64,000 bases of DNA, from NCBI RefSeq assembly GCF_014207095.1, contig NZ_JACHBG010000006.1:248001-312000 (forward strand), read 5' to 3'. A program made the translations under genes and the position numbers. Positions 34,327 to 44,861 of the stretch are shown piece after piece. How positions within the stretch are numbered: the stretch's first letter is position 1; each line of letters starts with the position of its first letter. This DNA comes from Martinezella lusitana. GTDB lineage: Bacteria > Pseudomonadota > Alphaproteobacteria > Rhizobiales > Rhizobiaceae. The notes below the pieces were generated by a model that saw only the letters and a program-made list of their open reading frames with translations, made no database searches and had not been told where the DNA came from.

Positions 34327-35865
34327 TTACTCGACGGTTACTTCGTTCAGCTTGATGCGGTTATCCGGCGCGGGCACGAAGCCCTTCACGCGCTTACTGA
34401 TGCCGTAGATCGCGTTGGAGTTATAGAGCGGTAGCTCCAGCGCCTTGTCGGTGACGTACTTGCCGATCTCCTTCAGGATCTTCTCCCGCTCGGCGCGATC
34501 GGTGAGCGGACGCTGGGATTCCAGCAGCTTGTCCAGCGTTGCATCCTTTTCGTAGGGATTCCACTTTTCGCCGGAGTGGTACATCGCATAAGCCGTATTG
34601 TCGAAGTCGAAGGTCCAGCCACCCCATTTTTGCTCGAACATCGCGCCGGTCTTGCCCTGCGGAATGATGTCGTTCAGCAGAACGTTGGTCTCATAGGGCT
34701 TGAGGGTCGCGGTGATGCCGACCATTTGCAGGTAGCTTGCAATGACCTGCGCCACCTCGTTCATGGTTGTGTCGTTGCCGCGAATATCGATCTGGATTGT
34801 CGCGCCGGGTTTGACGCCTGCTTCGGCGAGCAGCTTCTTGGCGCCTTCCGGATCGTAGGGAAGAGCCTTCAGCTCTGGATCATAGCCGAAGGACGATGCA
34901 CCCTGGAAGCTGGTGATCTCGACGGCCTGACCGACGAGGATCGACTTGATGATGGTTGCGCGGTCGATTGCCATAATGATGGCCTTGCGCACGCGCGGAT
35001 CAGCCGTGATGCCGTCCCGGGTGTTGAAGCGCAGCGCGTCGACCGTCGGGCCGGGAACGCTGGCAATCTCCAGCTTGGAATCGTTCTGGATGACAGGGAG
35101 CATGCCGATCGGGATGATCGGCGGGATGACGAGATCGACACGGCCTGCCTGAAGCTCGGCAACGGCGGTCGCGGGCTCGCTGATGAAGCGATATTCGAGT
35201 TCGGAAAGCTTTGGCGCGCCACCCCAGTAATCAGGATTGGCCGCGAGCTTGATATTCACCTTCGGCGTATAGGAAACGAACTTGAAGGCGCCGGTGCCGA
35301 CCGGATTGAGGTTGAAGTAGTCCTCGCCCTTTTCCTTGATGTACTTCGGCGGAACGATCATTGCGCCATAGCCGGCAAGCTTGGTCAGCAGCACCGGATC
35401 GGGCGTCTTCAGCTTCATGTCGACCGTGTAGTCATCGATGATATCGACGCTTTCGATCGCCGTGTAGTTCGAACGCTGCGGGCCTTTTGCACCCTCTGCG
35501 CCCAGCAGGCGATCGAAGGTGAATTTTACCGATTCAGCATTGAAGGGCTCGCCGTCGTGGAACTTCACGTCGTGGCGCAGCTTGAAACGGATGCGCTTGC
35601 CCTGGTCCAGCTCTTCCCAGGATTCGGCAAGGCCGGGCACCAGCTTCAGGTCGGGGCCGCGATAGGTCAGCCCATCGAAAATATTGGTCGATACGACGGC
35701 CCAGGCCACCAGAAACGTATCGATCGGATCCCAGCTGCCGGGGTCTTGCGACGAAGCGATGGTCATCTTTCCAGCGGCCAGTGCCGGCGCCGCATTGACG
35801 GTCATGCCCGACAGCGCGAGCACAGCAAGAGCGGTTCTCAGCCCCAATTTGAATTTTTTCATCAA
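34327..35865 (-). CDS. Peptide ABC transporter substrate-binding protein (family 5)
   Basis: A 512-residue periplasmic binding protein of the DppA/OppA family. A Sec signal (MMKKFKLGLRTALAVLALSGMTVNAAPALAA) is about 31 residues. Family features include DPGSWDPIDTFLVAW, PGLAESWEELDQGKRIRFKLRHDVKFHDGEPFNAESVKFTFDR and PYDPEGAKKLLAEAG. It would capture peptides or related amides. It is followed by the hairpin and the permease genes. Confidence 0.88.
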   Translation of the reverse strand: MMKKFKLGLRTALAVLALSGMTVNAAPALAAGKMTIASSQDPGSWDPIDTFLVAWAVVSTNIFDGLTYRGPDLKLVPGLAESWEELDQGKRIRFKLRHDVKFHDGEPFNAESVKFTFDRLLGAEGAKGPQRSNYTAIESVDIIDDYTVDMKLKTPDPVLLTKLAGYGAMIVPPKYIKEKGEDYFNLNPVGTGAFKFVSYTPKVNIKLAANPDYWGGAPKLSELEYRFISEPATAVAELQAGRVDLVIPPIIPIGMLPVIQNDSKLEIASVPGPTVDALRFNTRDGITADPRVRKAIIMAIDRATIIKSILVGQAVEITSFQGASSFGYDPELKALPYDPEGAKKLLAEAGVKPGATIQIDIRGNDTTMNEVAQVIASYLQMVGITATLKPYETNVLLNDIIPQGKTGAMFEQKWGGWTFDFDNTAYAMYHSGEKWNPYEKDATLDKLLESQRPLTDRAEREKILKEIGKYVTDKALELPLYNSNAIYGISKRVKGFVPAPDNRIKLNEVTVE

Positions 35866-35905
35866 CCTGTTTCCTCTTCAGATCGTTGCAATGGATAGTG
35901 GTCGT

Positions 35906-37728
<1,823 letters not shown>

Positions 37729-37732
<4 letters not shown>

Positions 37733-37989
37733 GCGCTCGTCTCGGCATGTAGCGGGTTGCGCCATGAGTTTTCGCAGTTTTGCGGATTGATGGGCACGAT
37801 CTGCACTTCCATTTTCACTGTGTCCCAGACGGCAACGATATCGCCTTTTGGTGTGAACACGCCGGATCCTCCGCCGAAGGTGTCGCTACGGATGGGTGCC
37901 GGCATCCTGACGACCGCCGACATCTGATTCTGGAAAAAGCAAGCAACGGCTTCCTCCAAATCGCGCAATCCGCGGTCATCTATATCCAT
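37729..37989 (-). CDS. Small hypothetical protein leading the peptide-uptake operon
   Basis: An 86-residue protein (MDIDDRGLRDLEEAVACFFQNQ...). It is acidic at the N-terminus, has no signal peptide, and contains SDTFGGGSGVFTPKGDIVAVWDTVKMEVQIV, probably beta strands. Its stop overlaps the start of the double ATPase (ATGA), so it is first in the operon and translationally linked. I do not recognise the family. Possible roles include sensing or stabilising; unknown. Confidence 0.6.
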
Positions 37990-38044
37990 GTTCCCACTAC
38001 ATTTCTTAGGCGATGAGATAGCATCAAACAACAATCTGGTCTAT

Positions 38045-38081
38045 ATTGTTCAACAATTTTCGCGATCATCATCGAAAATTG
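38045..38081. promoter_or_regulatory. Overlapping palindromes between the peptide operon and the GntR gene
   Basis: ATTGTTCAACAAT (38045-38057) is a perfect palindrome. CAATTTTCG (38054-38062) and CGAAAATTG (38073-38081) form a second, overlapping inverted repeat. They lie in the 265-bp divergent gap and are plausible operators for the GntR-family product. Confidence 0.6.
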
Positions 38082-38254
38082 AGGGGCTTTCATCCGAAAT
38101 CGTCCAACGTTGGTAGCCTTGTTATTGGCCTAACCCGGTGAGTTTCGGTTTGAAATCCAATTGCTTGCGCGCCTTCACAGCGATGGGTGGCTTGCTGGAT
38201 AACGCAGGGATAAGAGGGCGCAACAGGGATTGACGCCAGGCGCCGGGAGAGCAG

Positions 38255-38950
38255 ATGAAGCAGACGAAGCTTGTGAGTATCGAGCCGATTTCGGGTCCGG
38301 CGGAGGCTGGACAAACGGTGACGGACGTGACGGCGGCGCGCATCCGCGAGCGGGTCATCAGCGGGACTTTGTCTCCCGGGAGCCACCTTTCCGAGGCGAC
38401 GCTATGTGAGGAGTTCCAAGTTTCGCGTAACACGCTGCGTGAAGTCTTTCGGCTGCTGACAAAGGAAGGCGTGCTGCGTCACGAGGCCAACCGAGGCGTG
38501 TTCGTCACCACGCCGAGCATCTCCACCATTATGGATATCTTCCATATTCGCCGGCTCATAGAGTGTTCGGCGGTTTCCGGCGCACATCATCGCCATCCGA
38601 GCGTCAGCAAGATGCGAGAGGCTGTGGATGCTGCGATCCAGCATCGTGACCGCAGCGAATGGCTTGATGTCGGCAGCGCCGATATCGCCTTTCATGCCGC
38701 CATCGTCGAGTTGGCCGACAGCCCGAGGCTCTCGGCGTTCTATGCCCAGATCTCGCTGGAGTTGCGTCTGGTATTCGGTTTGATCCGCGATCCTGAATAT
38801 CTGCATGCTCCCTATGTCGGGCAGAACGCCACGATTCTCGCTCATATCGAGGAGGGGGCGACAGCGAATGCCGCCGAGGCGTTGGAGAAATATCTGTATC
38901 AGGCGGAGCGGTTTATTCTGGCCGCCTATTCCCGGGCGATACCCGGCTGA
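38255..38950 (+). CDS. GntR-family regulator (FadR/FCD subfamily)
   Basis: A 231-residue regulator. The winged HTH is ARIRERVISGTLSPGSHLSEATLCEEFQVSRNTLREVFRLLTKEGVL. The all-helical FCD effector domain follows, with metal-ligand candidates in FHAAIVELADS and the C-terminal AHIEEGATANAAEA. It is divergent from the peptide-uptake operon, which it probably represses until an amino acid or peptide-derived acid binds. Start supported by GGGAGAGCAG. Confidence 0.88.
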   Translation: MKQTKLVSIEPISGPAEAGQTVTDVTAARIRERVISGTLSPGSHLSEATLCEEFQVSRNTLREVFRLLTKEGVLRHEANRGVFVTTPSISTIMDIFHIRRLIECSAVSGAHHRHPSVSKMREAVDAAIQHRDRSEWLDVGSADIAFHAAIVELADSPRLSAFYAQISLELRLVFGLIRDPEYLHAPYVGQNATILAHIEEGATANAAEALEKYLYQAERFILAAYSRAIPG

Positions 38951-39176
38951 AGCCTGAATCGGCTATCACTGTGGAAATCATCATATGAAAGGCTGCGGCT
39001 TGAAGCAAACATTTGCCACAGGAGCTGCTTTGGCGGAAAGATACCCGCCATCCGGGACGAAATCGTGATTCCATCTGTCCAGAAGGGTTGATCTTGGTCG
39101 TTGTTGATCAGGGCGGCTATGCGCGTCGAACCGGAATAGACAAGATAGGCAACCGGCTACCGCGGATTGAAATGGA

Positions 39177-40400
39177 ATGGACGCGCAATCCTTCAAAGGC
39201 TCCAGCAAGGCGACCGCAATCCAGCAAGTATGGGCTTCGCCGCTCTATCGCGGCGCAACGCTCGCCCTTTTCCTGTCGGGGTTAGGGACCTCGGCTTCAC
39301 TGCCGCAGATCGTCGTCTTCCTGGTCAAAGAACTCGGAACATCCATGCCCGTAGCCGGGCTTTATTATCTGACCGGCCTGACCGCGCCGGTTGCCGGCTA
39401 CCTGGTCGGTCGCTACTCCGACAGGACAGGCAAGCGCCTCAGCCTGTTCCGGCTATGTGCCATGGCAGGCTTTCTCGGATGGGTCGGTTTTGCGCTTTCG
39501 AGCGCACCATGGATGCCGTTTGTGATTGGTGCCGTCGTCCTGGCGTTCTCCGGCTCCGCCACATCGCAGCTTTTCACGGCCATTCATGACGATCTGAAGA
39601 GGAATCCGGCGGGCGCGAACGAAAGCGTGGTTGCACTCATCCGGATGGCGCTGACGGCGGGCTGGATCGTTGGCCCGTTCATCGGTGCCTGGCTGGCGGC
39701 CGAAACGGGCCTGCGCACCATGTTCTGGACAACGGCCATCTGTTTCGTGGCGCAGATCGTGCCCTTGGGGACCTTGAGCGTCTCGCCGAGCCCCAAGAAA
39801 AAGGCAACACAGGCCGCCGCTGCGGCCGGCTCGCCCACTTGGTCGGACATGGCGCCGCTTCTGCTTTTCACCGGCCTCTATGTCCTGGTCTATGCCGGCG
39901 AGCCCATCAAATACGGCTTCCTTCTGCTTTACATGGAGGAAAACCTCGGGATCGATCCCGGTGTGCGAGGTGCCGTAATCGGCACACAGCCCCTGATCGA
40001 GCTTATTCTGATGCCGTTCAGCGTGATGTTGGCACGGCAGATCGGTACGCTTTGGCTCATGTGCATCGCCGCAGCGTGTGGTGTCGTTGCCAATCTCTGT
40101 TTCGCTGCATGGCCAACCGCTGTTGGCATGTTTGCCGGGCAGACGCTCATGGGTGGCGTCTGGGGGCTCTACATGGTGTTGGGGCTGATCGTCGCCCAGC
40201 GTCTTCTCCCCAATGCCGTCGCAACCGCCTCAGCAATCTTCATGAGCTCTTCGGCGTTGGCGATGGCGCTCGGCGGCGGTGTCGGTGGTATCGGTGTCGC
40301 ATATCTTGGTCTGCCAAATGTTTTCTACCTTCCTGCGATATTCTCGCTGGTGGCGATGATTGGTTTGGCACTGATGGCTAGGCGCGGCGTCATCGAATAA
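39177..40400 (+). CDS. MFS transporter (sugar-efflux SetB-like)
   Basis: A 407-residue twelve-helix carrier. The motif-A-like loop is GRYSDRTGKRL (about residue 78). GTSASLPQIVVFLVKELGTS and GEPIKYGFLLLYMEENLGI recall the SET sugar-efflux family. A hydrophilic central loop (SPKKKATQAAAAAGSPT) separates the two six-helix halves. Monocistronic. No dedicated regulator lies immediately upstream; the GntR gene at 38255-38950 could act on it. Substrate unknown. Confidence 0.82.
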   Translation: MDAQSFKGSSKATAIQQVWASPLYRGATLALFLSGLGTSASLPQIVVFLVKELGTSMPVAGLYYLTGLTAPVAGYLVGRYSDRTGKRLSLFRLCAMAGFLGWVGFALSSAPWMPFVIGAVVLAFSGSATSQLFTAIHDDLKRNPAGANESVVALIRMALTAGWIVGPFIGAWLAAETGLRTMFWTTAICFVAQIVPLGTLSVSPSPKKKATQAAAAAGSPTWSDMAPLLLFTGLYVLVYAGEPIKYGFLLLYMEENLGIDPGVRGAVIGTQPLIELILMPFSVMLARQIGTLWLMCIAAACGVVANLCFAAWPTAVGMFAGQTLMGGVWGLYMVLGLIVAQRLLPNAVATASAIFMSSSALAMALGGGVGGIGVAYLGLPNVFYLPAIFSLVAMIGLALMARRGVIE

Positions 40401-40643
40401 AGTGGTGCCCTTTCTTGGTGCAGCATTCATTCGCCATGGCAGGTTTCGGCCGATCCTAAACCTGCTGGAGGTCTTTCGCCGAGCTGATCGGGTTCGCCAT
40501 GTTGCTCTATTGCGACCGTATCCGGCTGCGCAGATAAAAATCACCGGTTCTTTCACCCTTCATGGGCAATGCTGCCGCCTGTTGACGAAGATGCAACGAT
40601 CGCATATTCGTAAAGTCATCAGATGACTTGATGAAATTGAACG

Positions 40644-41321
40644 ATGCGCGCCCTGACCAAAACGACGCTTGCCGAAACTGCCGTCGAGGCAATCCGCAGC
40701 GAAATTGTCGCCCAACGCTGGGGTGTGGGCGAGAAGCTGCCCAACGAAGCTTCTCTTTCCGCGATGCTGTCCGTCAGTCGCGGCACGATCCGCGAAGCCG
40801 TGCGGGTGTTGGCCTCGCAGGGCTATCTCGAAACCCGTCAGGGATCCGGCACCTATGTTCGCTCGACGACCGACTTCGGCCGGCCGCTTGATATGGCGCG
40901 CCGCGCCGGGTTGCGGGATCAGTTCGAAGCCCGGCTGGCGCTGGAGGTCGAAGCCGCGCGCCTGACCGCCTTGCGCCATACTCCCGAAGTGATCTCGCAA
41001 TTGCGCGCGCTGCTCGCTGCACGAGGAAATTACGCCGGGAGTGACAAGTTAGGCTTCATCGAACGCGATCTTGCTTTCCATAAAGCCGTCGTCGCGGCGT
41101 CGCGAAACCTGGCGATGGTCGAGCTCTACGACTTTTTTTCGATGTCGATCGCGCAGACCATCGAAGCGACGCTCGATGCTGAAATTCCCGAGCCGGACAT
41201 GCAGGCCCACATCGAGGTCGTCGACGCCATTGAGGCCGGCGATCCGGAGGCGGCCGACGCCGCCGTGCGCCGCTTCATGGCTCCCGTTATCGCTACTCTT
41301 GACCGGTTGTTGCTATCATGA
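40644..41321 (+). CDS. GntR-family regulator (FCD domain)
   Basis: A 225-residue regulator with winged HTH (AVEAIRSEIVAQRWGVGEKLPNEASLSAMLSVSRGTIREAVRVLASQGYLETRQGSGTYV) and FCD domain (RDLAFHKAVVAASRN, HIEVVDAIEAGDPEAADAAV). Its stop overlaps the start of the CynX/NimT-like carrier in ATGA, so both are made together. It probably controls that operon. The ligand is unknown. Confidence 0.88.
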   Translation: MRALTKTTLAETAVEAIRSEIVAQRWGVGEKLPNEASLSAMLSVSRGTIREAVRVLASQGYLETRQGSGTYVRSTTDFGRPLDMARRAGLRDQFEARLALEVEAARLTALRHTPEVISQLRALLAARGNYAGSDKLGFIERDLAFHKAVVAASRNLAMVELYDFFSMSIAQTIEATLDAEIPEPDMQAHIEVVDAIEAGDPEAADAAVRRFMAPVIATLDRLLLS

Positions 41322-42589
41322 CCACCTCCTTGCCAAATGCCGCCTCCGTCGACCTGATCGACGCCGAGGCCGATGAAATTCCACCACCGCAGCCTCACAG
41401 CGGACAATCGCCGATCGGCAGATTTGTCCTGGGCGTAAGCCTTGTGCTGATTGCGTTCAATCTGAGACCGGTCTTTTCCAGTGCATCGGCGCTTCTGCCT
41501 GAGATCAGAACCGGGCTCGGTCTCTCGTCGTTCGGCACCAGTGTTCTGACCACCTTGCCCGTGGTCTGCCTGGGGCTGTTTTCACCGCTTGCACCAAGGC
41601 TTGCGCAGCGCTTGGGGAGCGAGCGCGTTATGCTCGGCGTAATCTTGTTGCTTGCCCTCGGTACGGCGCTACGTGGCCTGTCTTCTATCTCCATGCTGTT
41701 CGTCGGAACTGCGCTGGCCGGCGCGTGCATCGCCATCGGCAACGTCCTCTTGCCCGGTGTCGTCAAGCGCGATTTCCCGGACAAAGCAGCCGTGATGACC
41801 GGCTGCTACACGATGGCGCTATGCGCCGGAGCGGCAAGCGCGGCAGGGCTGACGCTTCCCCTCGAACATGCCCTCGGCGGATCGCTCGGTGGCGCGCTTG
41901 CGGCTTGGGCCTTGCCGGCGCTTGCGGTCAGCCTTCTCTGGTTGCCGCAAGTCATCGGAACGCGCAGCCAGGCCCGTCGCACCGGCTTTCGCGTGACGGG
42001 GCTGTGGACTGATCCGATTGCCTGGCAGGTGACCTTGTTCATGGGCCTGCAATCGGCGCTCGCTTACTGCGTCTTCGGCTGGCTCGTTCCCATCCTGCGT
42101 GAACGCGGTCTCGATGGCGTCACCGCGGGCGCAATCGTATCCGCGTCGGTGATGGTGCAGGCCGCCTCATGTCTTGTAGCGCCTCACATCGCCATCAAAG
42201 GCAGGGATCAGCGCGTCATCAACGTTGTCCTTTGCGCTTTTGCCGTCGTTGCATTGCTTGGCCTGCTCTTCGCTCCGCTTTGGACGGTCTGGTTCTGGGC
42301 CGTGCTGCAGGGCATAGGGCAGGGGGGATTGATTGCGGTGGCGCTCACCGTGATCGTGCTGCGGTCGCCGGATGCGCATATCGCTGCACATCTTTCTGGC
42401 ATGGCGCAATTTGTCGGGTACCTGCTTGCAGCCATCGGCCCTCTTATTGTCGGCATGATCCATGGCTGGACGGGCAGCTTTGCCTGGTGCTCCGTTTTGT
42501 TCGTCCTGCTCGGTCTTGGTGCCGCCATCAATGGCTGGTTTGCCGGTCGCGCGATTACCGTCAACGCCAAGACCATCGAAACTCCATAG
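41318..42589 (+). CDS. CynX/NimT-family MFS transporter
   Basis: A 423-residue carrier with about twelve membrane helices. LVLIAFNLRPVFSSASALLPEIRTGLGLSS near residue 40 is the CynX/NimT signature, and LAPRLAQRLGSERVM the loop after helix 2. Family members move cyanate, 2-nitroimidazole or small organic ions, so the substrate cannot be predicted. Coupled by four bases to the upstream GntR gene. Confidence 0.87.
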   Translation: MTTSLPNAASVDLIDAEADEIPPPQPHSGQSPIGRFVLGVSLVLIAFNLRPVFSSASALLPEIRTGLGLSSFGTSVLTTLPVVCLGLFSPLAPRLAQRLGSERVMLGVILLLALGTALRGLSSISMLFVGTALAGACIAIGNVLLPGVVKRDFPDKAAVMTGCYTMALCAGAASAAGLTLPLEHALGGSLGGALAAWALPALAVSLLWLPQVIGTRSQARRTGFRVTGLWTDPIAWQVTLFMGLQSALAYCVFGWLVPILRERGLDGVTAGAIVSASVMVQAASCLVAPHIAIKGRDQRVINVVLCAFAVVALLGLLFAPLWTVWFWAVLQGIGQGGLIAVALTVIVLRSPDAHIAAHLSGMAQFVGYLLAAIGPLIVGMIHGWTGSFAWCSVLFVLLGLGAAINGWFAGRAITVNAKTIETP

Positions 42590-42654
42590 CCTAAATGGCC
42601 CTTTGACGACGCGTGGACCGGTTTCGAGGATCCGCCCTGCTCGCCAAAGAGTTT

Positions 42655-43053
42655 TCACTGCCGATGAAGCGGCAAGATATGGTGTTCGGTCAAAGGCGCC
42701 ATGGATATCGTGCCCGGATGGGCGGGCGATATCCAACGGATCTCCTCGATCTCTGCCGCAGCGGTAATCGCGGCATCGCCGACATCCAGGCGGAAGACGT
42801 CCGCAACGACGATATGCTCGGGCTCATTGGCAGCGGGCGCCTCGAAGTGGCCGAGGAATGCCAGTGACTCGGTGTCGATCGCAAGGCCCAACTCCTCGTG
42901 CAACTCCCTGACGAGCGCTTGTTCCGGCGCCTCATGCGGCTCGATCTTGCCGCCGGGCTGCATGAAAGCCGTGGTTCCGCGCTTGCGCACCAGCAGCGTA
43001 TCTCCATCGCGGCGCAGTAGCAGAGCCGCAGCGATCCTTATCGTTTTCGTCAT
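42655..43053 (-). CDS. Nudix hydrolase
   Basis: A 132-residue enzyme with a complete Nudix box (GGKIEPHEAPEQALVRELHEELGL; G x5 E x7 RE x2 EE xG), so Mg-dependent hydrolysis of a nucleoside-diphosphate-linked compound is expected. The rest (RIAAALLLRRDGDTLLVRKRGT) is typical of small Nudix proteins resembling MutT. Converges with the MFS gene. Substrate unknown. Confidence 0.9.
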   Translation of the reverse strand: MTKTIRIAAALLLRRDGDTLLVRKRGTTAFMQPGGKIEPHEAPEQALVRELHEELGLAIDTESLAFLGHFEAPAANEPEHIVVADVFRLDVGDAAITAAAEIEEIRWISPAHPGTISMAPLTEHHILPLHRQ

Positions 43054-43198
43054 GTGTCAATCTGATCGGATTCGCGATCGGGTTTCAATGATCATCCGGT
43101 CCCATCAGCGGGATTCAAGCCGCGCAATCAAGCGCAGCTCGATCTGCTCACCACTTCGGCCATCGCCCTTATGAGCGCGGCCCTGATCGACAAAAGGT

Positions 43199-43678
43199 TC
43201 AGGTGTCCAGCCATGCTGCGAGGCCATCCAGCGTCTGCAACCCGTATTCCACAGCGCCGAAGCCGATAACGATCTTGCGACGTGCCGGGCTCGGATGGAG
43301 CTGGCGCATGGTCAACACCGTCTTGCCGTCAGCCTGCTCATCAAAGGTCACCGTGGCGCGAAAGCGGTCGGGATCGTTTGCATCGGGCGTGCCGTGATCC
43401 ATCACGATCCGCTCGTTCGGTACGATTTCCAGAAAGCGCACGAGGTTCGCGAAGCGACGTTCCTGCCCTTCGAACAAGCCGACCATGTCGAACCGCCAGA
43501 TTCCACCCTCTCTGATATCGGCCTCATGGTTTTCGATTTTGAGGTCGGTCGGGCCGTACCATTGGGCCAGCGCCTTTGGATCCATCCAGGCAGAAAAGAC
43601 CTTCTCCCGCGGGTGATTCAGGACCTTCACCAGCACGATTTCGCGATCCAGTGCCCAAGTGTCAAACGGATTTGTCAT
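43199..43678 (-). CDS. SRPBCC-domain protein (AHSA1/START-like)
   Basis: A protein of about 159 residues with the AHSA1/SRPBCC hallmark HPREKVFSAWMDPKALAQWYGP and a C-terminal helix that would close the hydrophobic cavity. It follows the ArsR-family gene with a short overlap, a very common pair in alpha-proteobacteria. Ligand unknown. I used the ATG before TNPFDTW; another ATG lies four codons upstream (43690). Confidence 0.87.
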   Translation of the reverse strand: MTNPFDTWALDREIVLVKVLNHPREKVFSAWMDPKALAQWYGPTDLKIENHEADIREGGIWRFDMVGLFEGQERRFANLVRFLEIVPNERIVMDHGTPDANDPDRFRATVTFDEQADGKTVLTMRQLHPSPARRKIVIGFGAVEYGLQTLDGLAAWLDT

Positions 43679-44018
43679 GTTCTTCTTCATCCTCTCTCGT
43701 CTTATCCAGGTAGACTTCCAGCCGGTCCAGCCGCTCGCTCCAGCGCCGGCGCTCCGCCTCCATCCAGTCTGCCGCCTCGTCGAACCGCGCCTGCACCAGC
43801 CTGCACCAGCGGCTGCGGCCGCGCTTTTCGCTGGCGATCAGCCCGCAATCTTCCAGCACCTTCAGATGCTGGGCGAAGGAGGGTAGCGCCATGTCGAATG
43901 GTTCGGCGAGGACCGTGACGGGAACCTCACCCTCGGCCAGCCGCGATACAACAGCGCGGCGGGTCGGGTCGCTGAGAGCATGAAAGGCGAGGTCGAGAGG
44001 CGTCGAATGATAGGGCAT
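43662..44018 (-). CDS. ArsR-family regulator
   Basis: A 118-residue winged-helix regulator (FHALSDPTRRAVVSRLAEGEVPVTVLAE...LPSFAQHLKVLEDCGLIASEKRGRSRWCRLV). It lacks the cysteine ELCVC metal site of true ArsR. It belongs to the type that precedes SRPBCC proteins. The coding overlap with the SRPBCC gene shows co-expression. Probably regulates its own operon and the divergent reductase gene. Confidence 0.88.
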   Translation of the reverse strand: MPYHSTPLDLAFHALSDPTRRAVVSRLAEGEVPVTVLAEPFDMALPSFAQHLKVLEDCGLIASEKRGRSRWCRLVQARFDEAADWMEAERRRWSERLDRLEVYLDKTREDEEEHDKSV

Positions 44019-44083
44019 GCGATTTCCTAAAACGAATTGCGGCGTTGGTCAAGAAAACTTAGGTACTTGCCTTAGTATTTAGT

Positions 44084-44101
44084 CGGTCTAAGATGAGACC
44101 G
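44084..44101. promoter_or_regulatory. Inverted repeat between the ArsR and RibD-like genes
   Basis: CGGTCT (44084-44089) and AGACCG (44096-44101) flank six bases. Direct repeats of CTTAG/TTTAG lie just upstream (44058-44083). A plausible regulator site in the 113-bp divergent gap. Confidence 0.4.
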
Positions 44102-44131
44102 GCTACGCAACCACTCACAAGGAGAGCTCCA

Positions 44132-44773
44132 ATGGCAGTTCGTGTCGATCTCATGATCTCGCTCGACGGCTTCGCGACAACGATGGACCAGACACCCGAA
44201 GTCCCTTTCGGCGAGGACTGGCCGCGTCTCGTCGGCGCATATACCGCAACGCGGACGTTCAGAGAGCGCGTGTTCAAGGATACCAGCGGGGCCGGGACCA
44301 CCGGCATCGATGACGACTATGCAAGAGAGTATTTCGAGAATGTGGGCGCCGAAATCATGGGCGCCGGCATGTTCGGGCTTCATAACTTCCCCGATGATCC
44401 GAACTGGCGTGGCTGGTGGGGCGAAGAGCCGCCTTTCAGGGTTCCGGTCTTCGTTCTGACCCACACGGCCCGACCCACCCTGGAAATGGCCGGCGGTACC
44501 ACGTTCCATTTCATCGATACAACGCCGATCGACGCGCTCCAGCAGGCGGAAAAGGTGGCGGGCGGAAAGGATGTGCGGGTTGGTGGTGGCGCAACGGTCG
44601 TTCGTGACTTTCTAAAGGCGGGTCTCGTCGATCGTCTTCATGTCGCAATCACGCCGATCCTTCTCGGACGTGGCATCCGCCTGTGGGATGATCTGCGTGG
44701 TTTGGAGGCCGGCTACACGGTCAAGTCGGAAACGGCGCCGAGTGGCACTATCCACCTGACGTTCCGCCGCTAA
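44132..44773 (+). CDS. Dihydrofolate-reductase-fold protein (RibD C-terminal family)
   Basis: A 213-residue protein. Start at MAVRVDLMISLDGF with AAGGAGAG upstream. The RibD_C/DHFR-like fold is shown by DLMISLDGFATT, GAEIMGAGMF, VFVLTHTARPTLEM, VRVGGGATVVRDFLKAGLVDRLHVAITPILLGRG. Such proteins are predicted NADPH-dependent reductases. Divergent from the ArsR/SRPBCC pair. The substrate is unknown; riboflavin synthesis is unlikely because there is no deaminase domain. Confidence 0.87.
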   Translation: MAVRVDLMISLDGFATTMDQTPEVPFGEDWPRLVGAYTATRTFRERVFKDTSGAGTTGIDDDYAREYFENVGAEIMGAGMFGLHNFPDDPNWRGWWGEEPPFRVPVFVLTHTARPTLEMAGGTTFHFIDTTPIDALQQAEKVAGGKDVRVGGGATVVRDFLKAGLVDRLHVAITPILLGRGIRLWDDLRGLEAGYTVKSETAPSGTIHLTFRR

Positions 44774-44792
44774 CTGCCCCCGCTCATGGCGC

Positions 44793-44824
44793 GATCATGG
44801 GCCATCGGCAGATGATCCATGATC
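44793..44824. terminator. Bidirectional terminator-like hairpin
   Basis: GATCATGG (44793-44800) and CCATGATC (44817-44824) enclose an inner CATC/GATG pair. It lies between the convergent reductase and hydrolase genes. Confidence 0.55.
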
Positions 44825-44861
44825 CCAGCTTTTTTGGCGGAGAGCCGATCTATGCGGCTCG

